64,000 bases of DNA from JARRLC01 sp050290865 (GTDB lineage: Bacteria; Pseudomonadota; Alphaproteobacteria; Rhizobiales; Rhodomicrobiaceae), in the NCBI GenBank assembly GCA_050290865.1, contig JBNKIW010000013.1, forward strand, positions 25,202 to 89,201. The letters run 5' to 3'. Numbering within the stretch: the first letter of the stretch is position 1; each line of letters starts with the position of its first letter. Below are positions 9,946-20,998 of this stretch, in pieces. The translations under genes were made by a program, and so were the position numbers. The notes beneath the pieces are model-generated. The model saw nothing but the letters and a program-made list of their open reading frames with translations, did no database searches and had not been told where the DNA came from.

Positions 9946-10589
9946 GATGCCTCTGCCAGTGTCGCGGCCTTGTGTTCGCCGAGATTCAACGTTTTGGCCG
10001 TGCTCCAGCCGAGCGGGGTGTGGGTTGCGGAAATTGCAATGCCGCCATGCTTCAGGTGCCGCGCGACCATGCCTGCGAGGATTTTGTGCGATGCTTCGTC
10101 GAGCGAAACGGCGGGCTCATCGAGGAGCCACACCGGGCGGCTGGCGCATAAGAGCCGCGCAAGGCCAACCCGCCGTTTCTGTCCGGCGGAGAGGTAGGCG
10201 GCGGGGACATCCGTCAACGCGGCCAGTCCGAGCGTTTCCGCAGCGGTTGCGGCGCCTTCCCGGCTGCCGCCCAGGAAATCGGCAAAAAACTCAAGGTTTT
10301 CAATGATCGTCAAGCCGGGCTTGATGCCGTTGAGGTGGCCGACATAGTGGCTCTGCTCGCCCAGGGTCTTCTCCTCGTCCCCGCCTTCGAGGGTCACGGT
10401 TCCGGTGGCCGCGTTCAGGAAACCGGCCAGCGTGCGCAGAAGCGTCGTCTTGCCGACGCCGTTCGGGCCGGTGAGCATCAGCGCCTCGCCAGCTTCGAGT
10501 GCGAAACTCAGCTGATGAAAAATCGTGCGTATCCCCCGCGCCGCGGCGAGGCCGTCAACCTTCAGTCTTATGGCCGGATACGCATTCAT
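9942..10589 (-). CDS. ccmA: Haem exporter ATP-binding protein CcmA
   Basis: ATPase of the cytochrome c maturation exporter. It has Walker A GPNGVGKTT, ABC signature LSAGQKRR and Walker B VWLLDEP, all in order within 215 residues. I use the ATG at 10589 (MNAYPAIRL), since the 14 extra residues possible upstream (from 10631) are not typical of the family. Divergent from acnA, with the shared control region at about 10590-10701. Confidence 0.94.
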   Translation of the reverse strand: MNAYPAIRLKVDGLAAARGIRTIFHQLSFALEAGEALMLTGPNGVGKTTLLRTLAGFLNAATGTVTLEGGDEEKTLGEQSHYVGHLNGIKPGLTIIENLEFFADFLGGSREGAATAAETLGLAALTDVPAAYLSAGQKRRVGLARLLCASRPVWLLDEPAVSLDEASHKILAGMVARHLKHGGIAISATHTPLGWSTAKTLNLGEHKAATLAEAS

Positions 10590-10690
10590 GTGACAAACCG
10601 AGTGAACATATTTCCTGACCTGGGCGGGCAACTATATAAGCGGTGTAACATCGACGATGTCAGACGCACTTTAACGCCTGTTCGACGACC

Positions 10691-10696
10691 CGGAGG
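10691..10696 (+). promoter_or_regulatory. Ribosome-binding site deciding the GTG start of acnA
   Basis: A perfect GGAGGT lies five bases before the GTG at 10702 and supports this non-ATG start. Confidence 0.8.
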
Positions 10697-10701
10697 TCCC
10701 C

Positions 10702-13410
<2,709 letters not shown>

Positions 13411-13490
13411 CGGGCTTTGTCGTCTGTTTTTCCGGTGGGAAAAGGAGGGCGGGTGGTACAGGCACGGGCTGGCCCCATCATACTCAAGCC

Positions 13491-13632
13491 TGCCGCCGTG
13501 CTCAGCCGCCATCAAGGCTGAACCCCTTCGGGGCGCTGCGCGGCCTTGACAGCGGCTTGCGCGCGGCGGCTTGTGACATTCGCATGGTCGGGGCGGAGGA
13601 ATGGTGCCCGGTCGAACAGAGGAATGCCATTC
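13491..13632. repeat. Dispersed structured repeat, copy A
   Basis: About 140 bases align without gaps to 63371-63512 at roughly 88% identity (17 differences counted by eye). The core can fold: TCAAGGC at 13512-13518 pairs with GCCTTGA at 13543-13549, enclosing a CCC-TTCG-GGG tetraloop hairpin at 13524-13533, and flanking CCGCCG/CGGCGG could extend the stem. It lies in the otherwise empty 341-base gap after acnA. No protein of known family is encoded in it. Confidence 0.8.
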
Positions 13633-13751
13633 AGGGCAGAGTGCTGAGGCGGGCGTTTCGCCGGATCGGCAATAGGGGGCGGAGTTGAGCCGGATGAGGG
13701 TGGAATGGCGAAGGCACGCGCACCCGCCATTCCCTACCAGCATCTCCGCGC

Positions 13752-14396
13752 TTATTTGTGACCGGCCATGCCGCCGCCCATCATCTTCTTGCGCATCTCG
13801 CCGCGGCGCTTGCGCAGCATGATCGTGTCCTCGGCCATGTCGAGATAGGCGGCCTTCAGCGCATCGTCGAACTTCACGACTTTCGCCCCGGCCTTCGCTG
13901 AGGCTTCCGCCTTGGCCGCCGCTTCGGCCTTGGCCGCGTCGGAATAGGCGAACTTGCTCACCTTGGTCATGACGCCGGTTTTCGACGGGTCGATGACGTA
14001 GGACGCCTTGTCCACCAGCACCAGCGGCTTGATCTTTTCAGCCGAACCCGCGTCGCCCGCGTAGATGGCTTTCGGACCGCGGTCCATGTTCAGCGACAGG
14101 CTGATGGCCGCGCAGTGGATCGAGCAGGTGCCCTCGGCGCTGTCGTCCTCGTAGACCAGCAGGTGGCGGGAGTGGCTGAACTTGGCGCGCATCATGCCGC
14201 AGTACCGGCAGCGGGGATATTTCTTCAGCTCGTCCTTGAGCGGATCCTTGTCCTTTGGCAGGTCTTTCACGAGGCCGTTCTTGTCGGTCCAGGCGATGGG
14301 GCTCATGGGCTTGTCTGCGGCGAAGGCCGCGCCGGTTGCTGCGAGGACTGCGCCAGTGGAAGCTGTGGCGAGAAGCTGTCTGCGTGTGATGGTCAT
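13752..14396 (-). CDS. NosL-like twin-arginine-exported protein
   Basis: Predicted periplasmic protein of 214 residues when started at the ATG at 14396. The N-terminus TITRRQLLATAS resembles a twin-arginine signal and is followed by a hydrophobic stretch and an AFA cleavage-like site. The core carries CRYCGMMRAKFSHSRHLL and later a CSIHC motif, the pattern of the NosL family of copper-binding (Cu(I)) chaperones. A long Ala/Lys-rich stretch (about residues 150-175) and a Met/His-rich C-terminal end (KMMGGGMAGHK) could also bind metal. No nosZ is in the window, so a general copper role is more likely than nitrous oxide reductase assembly. Inference only. Confidence 0.78.
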   Translation of the reverse strand: MTITRRQLLATASTGAVLAATGAAFAADKPMSPIAWTDKNGLVKDLPKDKDPLKDELKKYPRCRYCGMMRAKFSHSRHLLVYEDDSAEGTCSIHCAAISLSLNMDRGPKAIYAGDAGSAEKIKPLVLVDKASYVIDPSKTGVMTKVSKFAYSDAAKAEAAAKAEASAKAGAKVVKFDDALKAAYLDMAEDTIMLRKRRGEMRKKMMGGGMAGHK

Positions 14397-14494
14397 CGTC
14401 GTTTCCGTTTGTCTTTCAAGAAGTTGCAAGCACAATCTGCACATTACTCGCGCCTTTGCTGGCGAACGAGACAAAAAGCAGACCGTTGGATATC

Positions 14495-14929
14495 TCAGAC
14501 AAAGACGGGAACGGGCGGACCGCGGACGACGCCGAAACGGTGGCTTGGGGGGGACGCGTGGCTATCCTCCCAGTCGGATGCATGATGGGCGGTAATGATT
14601 CCGGACGGTACCGGAAGCGGATCGGCTGCGGTGCATATGGCGTTGCCCGAGGCGCTGGCCATGCTGCAGACCGGGCAGGTCTGCGCGGCGCCATTAGCGG
14701 GGATTGATCGCTCGCCCTTTCCCCGCACATCCGATGCCGGCAAAGGCGTACACAGGCCGAAAATGCCGAGCCTGTCGCCATACGGCACGCCACCCGCCAC
14801 CGCCGCCAGTGCGCTCAGGTGATCCGCCGCAACAAGCGTCTGCACCACCAGCAGCGCCACCGCCAGACGCACCGCTGGCATGCTGCGGCGCAGGCGAGCG
14901 GTGAGAGGCGGACGTTGCACCAAGATCAC
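14495..14929 (-). CDS. Small membrane protein, DUF2946-like
   Basis: 144 residues from a GTG at 14929, or 128 from the ATG at 14881. It has one N-terminal membrane helix (VRLAVALLVVQTLVAA), then a loop with FGLCTP and a CPVC motif, and a C-terminal RGPP segment. This pattern resembles the DUF2946 family, often seen beside copper or TonB-dependent receptor genes. It lies about 100 bases upstream of the NosL-like gene on the same strand, so the two may form a metal-handling unit. Function unknown. Confidence 0.6.
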   Translation of the reverse strand: MILVQRPPLTARLRRSMPAVRLAVALLVVQTLVAADHLSALAAVAGGVPYGDRLGIFGLCTPLPASDVRGKGERSIPANGAAQTCPVCSMASASGNAICTAADPLPVPSGIITAHHASDWEDSHASPPSHRFGVVRGPPVPVFV

Positions 14930-15248
14930 AATCCTTATTCTTTACACGCACTTCGTCGCAGAATGGACCAACGCCGCGAATGTTGCAAGCAACCGTATCT
15001 CGGGGCCTCGCGCCGTCTTTTTCCCGCTGCCCTTAACTCCGCGTCAACCATGGGCGCGCTATGAGGCGACGACTGGCGTTTCGTAAACAGGTTTGTGTGA
15101 TGAGTATGCGGGTGCGTCGCGTAGGTTGCGTCTGTTGTGTCTGTTGCGTATCGCCGTCTAGAGCGGGTTTCCGTTGCCCTGGAATCGGAAACCGCTCTAG
15201 ACGCAGCCGTGACAACGAGTCCCCCGTCGTCGCGAAGGGGAGGGCGAT
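14930..15248. other. Intergenic region upstream of xerC
   Basis: 319 bases between divergent genes. Besides the palindrome listed separately it has a short TGTTG/CGTCTG-rich imperfect tandem run around 15118-15150. No gene is visible. Confidence 0.5.
15158..15201. repeat. REP-like palindrome
   Basis: Arms TCTAGAGCGGGTTTCCG (15158-15174) and CGGAAACCGCTCTAGA (15186-15201) pair over 16 positions with one bulged G and an 11-base loop. Sequences starting TCTAGAGC with such arms recur between genes in Hyphomicrobiales genomes, from general knowledge. It may act as a terminator or be a mobile palindrome; only one copy was noticed here. Confidence 0.7.
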
Positions 15249-16223
15249 GTGACGCGTCCCCGAGACGAATCGGTCCTCTTCCCCGCATCCCCCGAAGCGG
15301 GAGAGGCCGTGCGCGCCTGGCTCGTCCATCTCACGGCTGAACGATATTATGCCATCAATACGCTCGATGCCTATGAGCGTGACCTGCGGCAATTTTTCAC
15401 TCATCTTTCCATGCTCAACGGGCGTCCGGTAGACCTGGGCGACCTGAACCGCCTGACGCCGCAGGAGATGCGCGCCTTCATGGCTGCCCGCCGCGGTGAA
15501 GGTGCGTGCAGCCGCTCGCTCTCACGCCAGATGTCGGCGCTGCGCGCGTTCTTCCGCTTCCTGGAACGCGCCGGGCTCGTCAAGAACCGCGCGGTGCTGG
15601 CGGTTGCACTTCCGAAGGTCCCGTTTTCGATCCCGAAGCCGTTGACAGTGCCGAAGGCCAAGGACGTCATGGCGGATGCCGCCGACACGCGTGCCCGCGG
15701 TCAGGAAAAGTGGGTCGGGGCGCGGGACCGCGCGGTGCTCCTCCTGCTCTATGGCGCGGGCCTGCGCATCTCCGAAGCGCTCGGTCTCACCCGTCGCGAC
15801 GCGCCGTTGCCGCCGCGCGATATCGTGCGCGTGAAGGGCAAGGGCGGCAAGGAGCGCATCGCACCGGTCCTGCCGGTCATCCAGAGCGCCGTGGAGGCGT
15901 ATATAGCACGCTGCCCCTGGCCGCTGCGGCCGGACGGTCCGCTGTTCGTCGGGGTGCGCGGCGGCCCTCTGAGCCCGCGGATTCTCCAGTTGTTGATGGA
16001 GCGCATGCGCGAAGACCTCGGGCTGCCGGAGACGGCGACGCCGCATGCGCTGCGCCATTCCTTCGCCACGCATCTCCTTGGCGCGGGCGCCGACCTCCGC
16101 TCGATCCAGGAACTGCTCGGCCATGCCAGCCTGTCCACGACACAGATTTACACCGAGGTAGACCGCGCCACGCTTCTCAAGGTCTACGATCACGCCCACC
16201 CGCGCGGCAAGGCGTCCGGGTGA
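15249..16223 (+). CDS. xerC: Tyrosine recombinase XerC
   Basis: Site-specific recombinase resolving chromosome dimers at dif with XerD. 324 residues: an N-terminal SAM-like core-binding domain (about 15-110) and a catalytic domain with the active-site Arg in LRISEALGL, HALRHSFATHLL, LGHASLSTTQIY (catalytic Tyr) in order. The wording LLLYGAGLRISEALGL is typical of alphaproteobacterial XerC more than XerD. Translation starts at GTG 15249; an ATG at 15247 is in another frame. A purine-rich AGGGGAGGG lies just upstream. No phage genes flank it, so this is the housekeeping enzyme. Confidence 0.9.
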   Translation: MTRPRDESVLFPASPEAGEAVRAWLVHLTAERYYAINTLDAYERDLRQFFTHLSMLNGRPVDLGDLNRLTPQEMRAFMAARRGEGACSRSLSRQMSALRAFFRFLERAGLVKNRAVLAVALPKVPFSIPKPLTVPKAKDVMADAADTRARGQEKWVGARDRAVLLLLYGAGLRISEALGLTRRDAPLPPRDIVRVKGKGGKERIAPVLPVIQSAVEAYIARCPWPLRPDGPLFVGVRGGPLSPRILQLLMERMREDLGLPETATPHALRHSFATHLLGAGADLRSIQELLGHASLSTTQIYTEVDRATLLKVYDHAHPRGKASG

Positions 16224-16287
16224 CGGAGAAGGCCATTGCGGTAGCCTGCCAACCGGATTTATGGTCACCGGAAATATGGAGGCACGC

Positions 16288-16650
16288 ATGACAGAGGAAT
16301 CGGCCTATTGGCCGTCGGAAATTCGCCTGAACGCGGCGAGGGATCAGCTTCACATCGCGTTCGAGGGCGGTGAGGCGTACGATCTGAGCGCCGAATACCT
16401 GCGCGTGTTCAGCCCGAGCGCGGAGGTGCAGGGGCACGCGCCGTCCGAGCGCAAGGTCGTCGGCGGCAAAAGGGACGTCACCATTCCGACCGTCGAGCCC
16501 GTCGGCAACTACGCCATCAAGCCGGTGTTCAGCGACGGGCACGATACGGGGCTCTACACGTGGGTCTATCTGCGTGATCTGGGGGCGCACGAGGAGACAC
16601 TGTGGCCGCAATATCTTGCGGAACTGGCGGAACGCGGCCTCACGCGTTGA
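16288..16650 (+). CDS. DUF971 domain protein
   Basis: 120-residue protein made up of one DUF971 (gamma-butyrobetaine hydroxylase N-terminal-like) domain, seen in WPSEIRLN, LSAEYLRVFSPSAEVQGH and GHDTGLYTWVYLRDLG. The start at 16288 is chosen because GGAGG lies seven bases before it; an earlier ATG at 16261 has none. In other bacteria stand-alone DUF971 proteins occur near iron-sulfur or Mrp/ApbC genes; here it follows xerC by 64 bases on the same strand. Its exact role is unknown. Confidence 0.88.
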   Translation: MTEESAYWPSEIRLNAARDQLHIAFEGGEAYDLSAEYLRVFSPSAEVQGHAPSERKVVGGKRDVTIPTVEPVGNYAIKPVFSDGHDTGLYTWVYLRDLGAHEETLWPQYLAELAERGLTR

Positions 16651-17057
16651 GCGTTGGCTGGCGCAGCCCGCGAGCTATCACGGCCCGGAAACGGAGTCCG
16701 GACCGGTGGAGGCGTGCTGGCAACGCGGTCCCCAGGCCGCGGACAGCTTTGGAAACTTAACTATCAGCAAACGGACGTTTACGAGGCGGAAAGAGCCCCG
16801 GTTGTATATGGCAGGGTGAAGGGCACCAGCGGCGGCTCCCGGTGTGCCCTGTTACGGCCATATGCAGTACCCGGCGGATTTCGGGCGCCCCTATTGTCTC
16901 TTGGTGTCGCAAGCGGCTGAAAATCCAGCCGGAACACGTCGATCCGGATTGCCAAGCGGGTGTTTCGATTGCCATTGCCGCGTTTGGATGATGGCGCTGT
17001 CGTCCCGCCCCCGGTGGTGTTGGTCATGCCCGGCACCTCCAAGGAAACATCCGCGAG
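16651..17057. other. Intergenic region upstream of the hybrid kinase
   Basis: 407 bases with no convincing gene, RNA or repeat. It presumably carries the promoter of the downstream kinase; I cannot pick one with confidence. Confidence 0.4.
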
Positions 17058-20000
17058 ATGAAGAGGCAACTGGAAAAGAGGCTGGCCATTTTCTCGACGA
17101 TGGGGGCGGTTCTATTGGCCGGCTTGTCCCTTTCGTTTGGTTACGAGAAATACCTTCTTGCGGAAAGAAGGGGCCAGGTCTTGCAGGTCGCGGAAAAGAC
17201 GGCGCGGCTGATCCATCAAGAGCTTTCGCGGAACCTGGCTTCTACCTACGCACTCGCTGCACTCGTAAAGCAGGGACGAGGCAACGTCAGCGATTTCAAG
17301 GCCATCGCTCAGGAGATGATTGCGCTGAACCCCAGCATCTCCTCCTTACAGCTCGCGCCTCATGGCGTCGTTCAGCAAATCGTCCCGCTTGCCGGCAACG
17401 AAAAAGCGATTGGCCACAATCTGCTTGCGGATGATAAGCGAAATAAAGAGGCGAGACTGGCGCTTGAGACGCGGCGTCTGACGCTTGCCGGGCCCTTCGA
17501 GTTGATACAAGGGGGAAAGGCATTTATCGGGCGGCTCCCCGTCTTTCTCGGACCAAGGCAGGAAGATTTCTGGGGCTTCACCGTTGTCCTGACGAGGCTC
17601 GCTCCATTCTTGAAAAGCGTGCAGTTGCAGACGCTGGTGAATGATGGCTACAGCTATGAACTCTGGCGAAAGCACCCGGATACCGGCCGGCGGGCTGTGT
17701 TTGCCGGCTCCAGCACCGAGTTGATCGCTGATCCGGTCGATGTGCCGATCGAAGTTCCCAATGGGACCTGGCATCTTAATCTGGCTCCTCAATATGAATG
17801 GGGAAACACCGGCAGGAAATACGTAGAATTGCTGCTTTCCCTTGCGGCAAGCGCCATCGCGGGCGGGATTGTTCGCGCATTGCAACGCGCCCGGGGGCTG
17901 CTTGATGCGGAGCGCGGGAGATTCCGGGATTTCTCGGCCAGCACCGCGGACTGGTTCTGGGAAATGGATACCGCATTGCGGTTCCGGTACGTCTCGGACA
18001 ACTTCGAAAGCGCCTGCGGAATGGGCCCATCTCACGTGCTCGGCAAGACATGGCCAGAACTCCTCGCAATGGATGAACTCAATGCGGGGCCCTTGGTCGA
18101 CGCGCACAACGAACGATTGTCATTGCACGAGCCTTTCCGCGGCTTCGAATACCGCATCCGGGATGCGGCAGGCACCATCCGGTGGATCTCGGCAAGCGGT
18201 ATCCCGTTCGAAGATGCCGATGGCAAATTCGCGGGTTACCGGGGTATCGGCCAGGTCATTACCGCGCGCAAGTTCCTGGAAGAGGAGTTGGAGACCCACC
18301 GGAAGGATCTGGAACGCCGCGTCGTGGACCGCACGGCAGCTCTGCACCATATGAACCGCGAGTTGAAGGCCATCAGCGAATGCATGCAGGCGCATAAGCA
18401 TGCCAAGGACGAGGAGGAGTTGCTCGTCAAGACTTGTCAGATCATATGTGAGGTTGCCGGCTATCGCTTTGCCTGGGTGGGCTATCCCGAGGACGATCCG
18501 GGAAAGACGATTCGCTGCGTTGCCTCGGCCGGCATTGAAGACGGATACCTTGCGGGTGCGCGGCTTACCTGGGCCGATACGGAACGGGGCCGCGGGCCTT
18601 CCGGCACCGCCATCCGGACAGGGAAAAGCATCGGGATCGCGGATTTTGAAACCACGCCTCAAGCCTCTCCCTGGCGGGAAGCCGCGTTGTGCCGGGGCTA
18701 CCGCTCGTCGGTCGCGCTTCCGTTGAAGGACGCCTCTGGAGCCACGTTCGGCATCCTCAATATCTATTCGACACAGCCGGACGCTTTCATCCCCGCGGAA
18801 ACGCGGCTCCTGGAAGAATTGGCCGGCGATCTGGCCTTCGGCATCATGGCCCTGCGCGCCCGCATCGAGCGTGACCGGGCGGAAGAAGAAATGGTCAAAC
18901 TCAACAAGGAGCTTGAACAGCGTGTCGCGGATCGCACCGCCGAACTATCCTTGGCCAAGGACCACGCCGAGGCGGCCAACAAGGCCAAGAGCACCTTCCT
19001 CGCCAATATGAGCCACGAATTGCGCACGCCTTTGAATGCCATCCTCGGCTTCTCCGCGCTGTTGCGGCGCGACAGCCAGGCGACAGGGGAGCAGCGCGAA
19101 AAGCTCGACATCATCAACCGCAGCGGCGAACATCTGCTCACCCTCATCAACGATGTGCTCGAAATCGCCAAGATCGAGGCAGGGCGCCTGCAGCTTGAGA
19201 TCGCTCCGTTCGACCTCGACGCCATGGTTCGCGATGTCGCGGACATGATGCGGGTGCGCGCCAGGGAGAAGGGTCTGTGGCTGCGCCTCGACCAATCCTT
19301 CACCTTGCCGCGCTACATCAAGGGCGATGAGGCGCGTCTTCGCCAGATCCTGGTCAACCTCACCGGCAATGCTGTGAAATTTACGAACGAGGGCGGGGTC
19401 ACCATCCGCCTCGACGTGAAGCAGAATGCCTGGACGCACCTGGTGATGGAGGTGGAGGATACCGGCCCCGGCATCAGCGAAGAAGATCAGAACCGCGTGT
19501 TCAAGCCCTTCGTGCAGCTTGGAGAAGCGGGCGTTCAGAAGGGGACCGGACTGGGCTTGGCCATTTCCCGTCAGTTCGCGGAGTTGATGGGCGGTACGAT
19601 AAGCGTGACGAGCACGGTCGGTAAGGGGGCTGTCTTCCGCGCCGATCTGCCCGTCAAGATCGCTGACGTGGCCGGTATCGATGCTGCACGCAGCCCGGCA
19701 AGCGTCCGTGAGGTGGCTGGACTTGCGCCCGGAACCCCCCGCTACCGCATCCTGGTCGTCGAGGACCAGGTCGAAAATCAGCTACTTCTGAGCCAGCTCA
19801 TGACCAAGATCGGTCTCGATGTGAAAGTGGCGGCCAATGGCGCGGAATGCGTGAAGCTATTCCAGGAATGGCGCCCGCATCTCATCTGGATGGACCGCCG
19901 CATGCCTGTCATGGACGGCATGGAGGCCACACAGCGCATTCGCGCTCTCCCCGAAGGCCAGGATGTGAAAATCGTGGCGGTGACGGCCTCGGTGTTCAAG

Positions 20001-20360
20001 GACCAGCAGCAACAAATGCTGGACGCCGGGATGGATGGCTTCGTGCGCAAGCCCTACCGTCTTCAGGAAATCTACGACTACCTGGCAAGTCAGCTCGGCC
20101 TGAAATACGTGTACGAAGCCGCATCCGCCGAAGCCGCGGCCGCCCCGGCCGGACTGGAACCGCCGAAGATGGCGGCATTGCCCGGCCCCTTGCGCGAGGA
20201 ACTCAAGGAAGCCCTGGAGAGCCTGGACAGCGACCGGATTAGCGAGGCGATCCGGCGGGTGGGCGACGTTGATGCGGGGCTGGCCCGCACGTTGTCTCAA
20301 CTGGCCGGGAACTTCGATTACCCGGTGATCTTGAAGGCCCTGGCGGCGGAAGCTTCTTGA
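17058..20360 (+). CDS. Hybrid sensor histidine kinase (CHASE-PAS-GAF-HisKA-HATPase-REC)
   Basis: Membrane-bound signalling protein of 1100 residues. A first membrane helix (about 10-30) and a second (about 258-275) flank a periplasmic CHASE-like sensor. Then come a PAS domain (about 290-400), a coiled coil, a GAF domain (about 440-600), a second coil, HisKA with His653 in MSHELRTPLN, the HATPase with NLTGNAVKF, DTGPGIS and GTGLGLAIS, and a receiver domain starting near 895 with phospho-acceptor Asp946 in WMDRRMPVMDG. The last 70 residues (EELKEALESL region) are helical and could be an HPt-like tail, but the usual His is not obvious. No partner regulator is adjacent, so it is an orphan. Ligand unknown. 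Confidence 0.92.
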   Translation: MKRQLEKRLAIFSTMGAVLLAGLSLSFGYEKYLLAERRGQVLQVAEKTARLIHQELSRNLASTYALAALVKQGRGNVSDFKAIAQEMIALNPSISSLQLAPHGVVQQIVPLAGNEKAIGHNLLADDKRNKEARLALETRRLTLAGPFELIQGGKAFIGRLPVFLGPRQEDFWGFTVVLTRLAPFLKSVQLQTLVNDGYSYELWRKHPDTGRRAVFAGSSTELIADPVDVPIEVPNGTWHLNLAPQYEWGNTGRKYVELLLSLAASAIAGGIVRALQRARGLLDAERGRFRDFSASTADWFWEMDTALRFRYVSDNFESACGMGPSHVLGKTWPELLAMDELNAGPLVDAHNERLSLHEPFRGFEYRIRDAAGTIRWISASGIPFEDADGKFAGYRGIGQVITARKFLEEELETHRKDLERRVVDRTAALHHMNRELKAISECMQAHKHAKDEEELLVKTCQIICEVAGYRFAWVGYPEDDPGKTIRCVASAGIEDGYLAGARLTWADTERGRGPSGTAIRTGKSIGIADFETTPQASPWREAALCRGYRSSVALPLKDASGATFGILNIYSTQPDAFIPAETRLLEELAGDLAFGIMALRARIERDRAEEEMVKLNKELEQRVADRTAELSLAKDHAEAANKAKSTFLANMSHELRTPLNAILGFSALLRRDSQATGEQREKLDIINRSGEHLLTLINDVLEIAKIEAGRLQLEIAPFDLDAMVRDVADMMRVRAREKGLWLRLDQSFTLPRYIKGDEARLRQILVNLTGNAVKFTNEGGVTIRLDVKQNAWTHLVMEVEDTGPGISEEDQNRVFKPFVQLGEAGVQKGTGLGLAISRQFAELMGGTISVTSTVGKGAVFRADLPVKIADVAGIDAARSPASVREVAGLAPGTPRYRILVVEDQVENQLLLSQLMTKIGLDVKVAANGAECVKLFQEWRPHLIWMDRRMPVMDGMEATQRIRALPEGQDVKIVAVTASVFKDQQQQMLDAGMDGFVRKPYRLQEIYDYLASQLGLKYVYEAASAEAAAAPAGLEPPKMAALPGPLREELKEALESLDSDRISEAIRRVGDVDAGLARTLSQLAGNFDYPVILKALAAEAS

Positions 20361-20362
20361 AG

Positions 20363-20482
20363 CCGAAGCGCGGCGGCGGCAAACGGACGGTCATTGTGCG
20401 CGAAGTGGTCAATGGCGTGATGCACATTCTCTCGACGGGCTGCCAAGGGCGAGCCCTGCCGAAGGATCTGCTCTTGAAATAA
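20363..20482 (+). pseudogene. IS5-family transposase N-terminal remnant
   Basis: Immediately after the kinase stop codon one frame reads VREVVNGVMHILSTGCQ and then GRALPKDLLLK before a stop. This is the conserved N-terminal region of IS5/IS4-type transposases (usually REVVNGIMYVL.TGCQWRALPKDLPP). Only about 40 codons remain, with no start and no DDE catalytic part, so it is a scrap of a lost insertion element. Confidence 0.75.
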
Positions 20483-20697
20483 TCTGCACGAGATGCCACA
20501 GCGCGACGCTGGCCTTCGTCGTGCGCCCCTTCACGTCCACCTTCACTCGGCTGACGGTATAGGGCTTGCCCATCACATCGCGGCCCTTCACGGCGCGGGC
20601 GGCGGGCACGCGGCGACGGAAATCATTGACCATGTTCGCCGGAGCCGCTTCGTTGTCGCCCGGCCGCGTGGCCGGATCGGCCAAAAGGCTCGCCGGA
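20483..20697. other. Gap between the IS5 scrap and rpsO
   Basis: A minus-strand open frame (20409-20684, 91 codons) overlaps this gap but resembles no family I know and has no clear ribosome-binding site; it may be a degraded gene end. The expected pnp gene, which normally follows rpsO, is not here. Confidence 0.4.
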
Positions 20698-20967
20698 CTA
20701 CCGGCGAAGCCCCAGCCGCTCGATCAGGCTGCGATAGCGTGCATGGTCCTTGCTCTTGACGTAGTCGAGCAGGCGGCGGCGCTGGCTCACCATCTTCAGG
20801 AGGCCACGGCGTGAGTGGTTGTCTCCCTTGTGGGTTTTGAAATGCTCGGTGAGATTGACGATCCGCTCCGTCAGCACCGCGACCTGGACCTCAGGCGAGC
20901 CGGTGTCATCGGGTTTGGCGCCGTATTCCTTGATGAGCGCGGCCTTGCGCTCAGTCGTAATCGACAT
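20698..20967 (-). CDS. rpsO: 30S ribosomal protein S15
   Basis: 89 residues, the full normal length, with the hallmark DTGSPEVQVAVLTERI and the HKGDNHSRRGLL motif that contacts 16S rRNA. AAGGAGAA precedes the ATG. It is the last gene of rbfA-truB-rpsO. In most bacteria pnp follows and S15 autoregulates its own mRNA; here pnp is missing and a transposase scrap lies downstream. Confidence 0.97.
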   Translation of the reverse strand: MSITTERKAALIKEYGAKPDDTGSPEVQVAVLTERIVNLTEHFKTHKGDNHSRRGLLKMVSQRRRLLDYVKSKDHARYRSLIERLGLRR

Positions 20968-20998
20968 CGGGTTCTCCTTGCCGTCCCATTCCGAGCCG

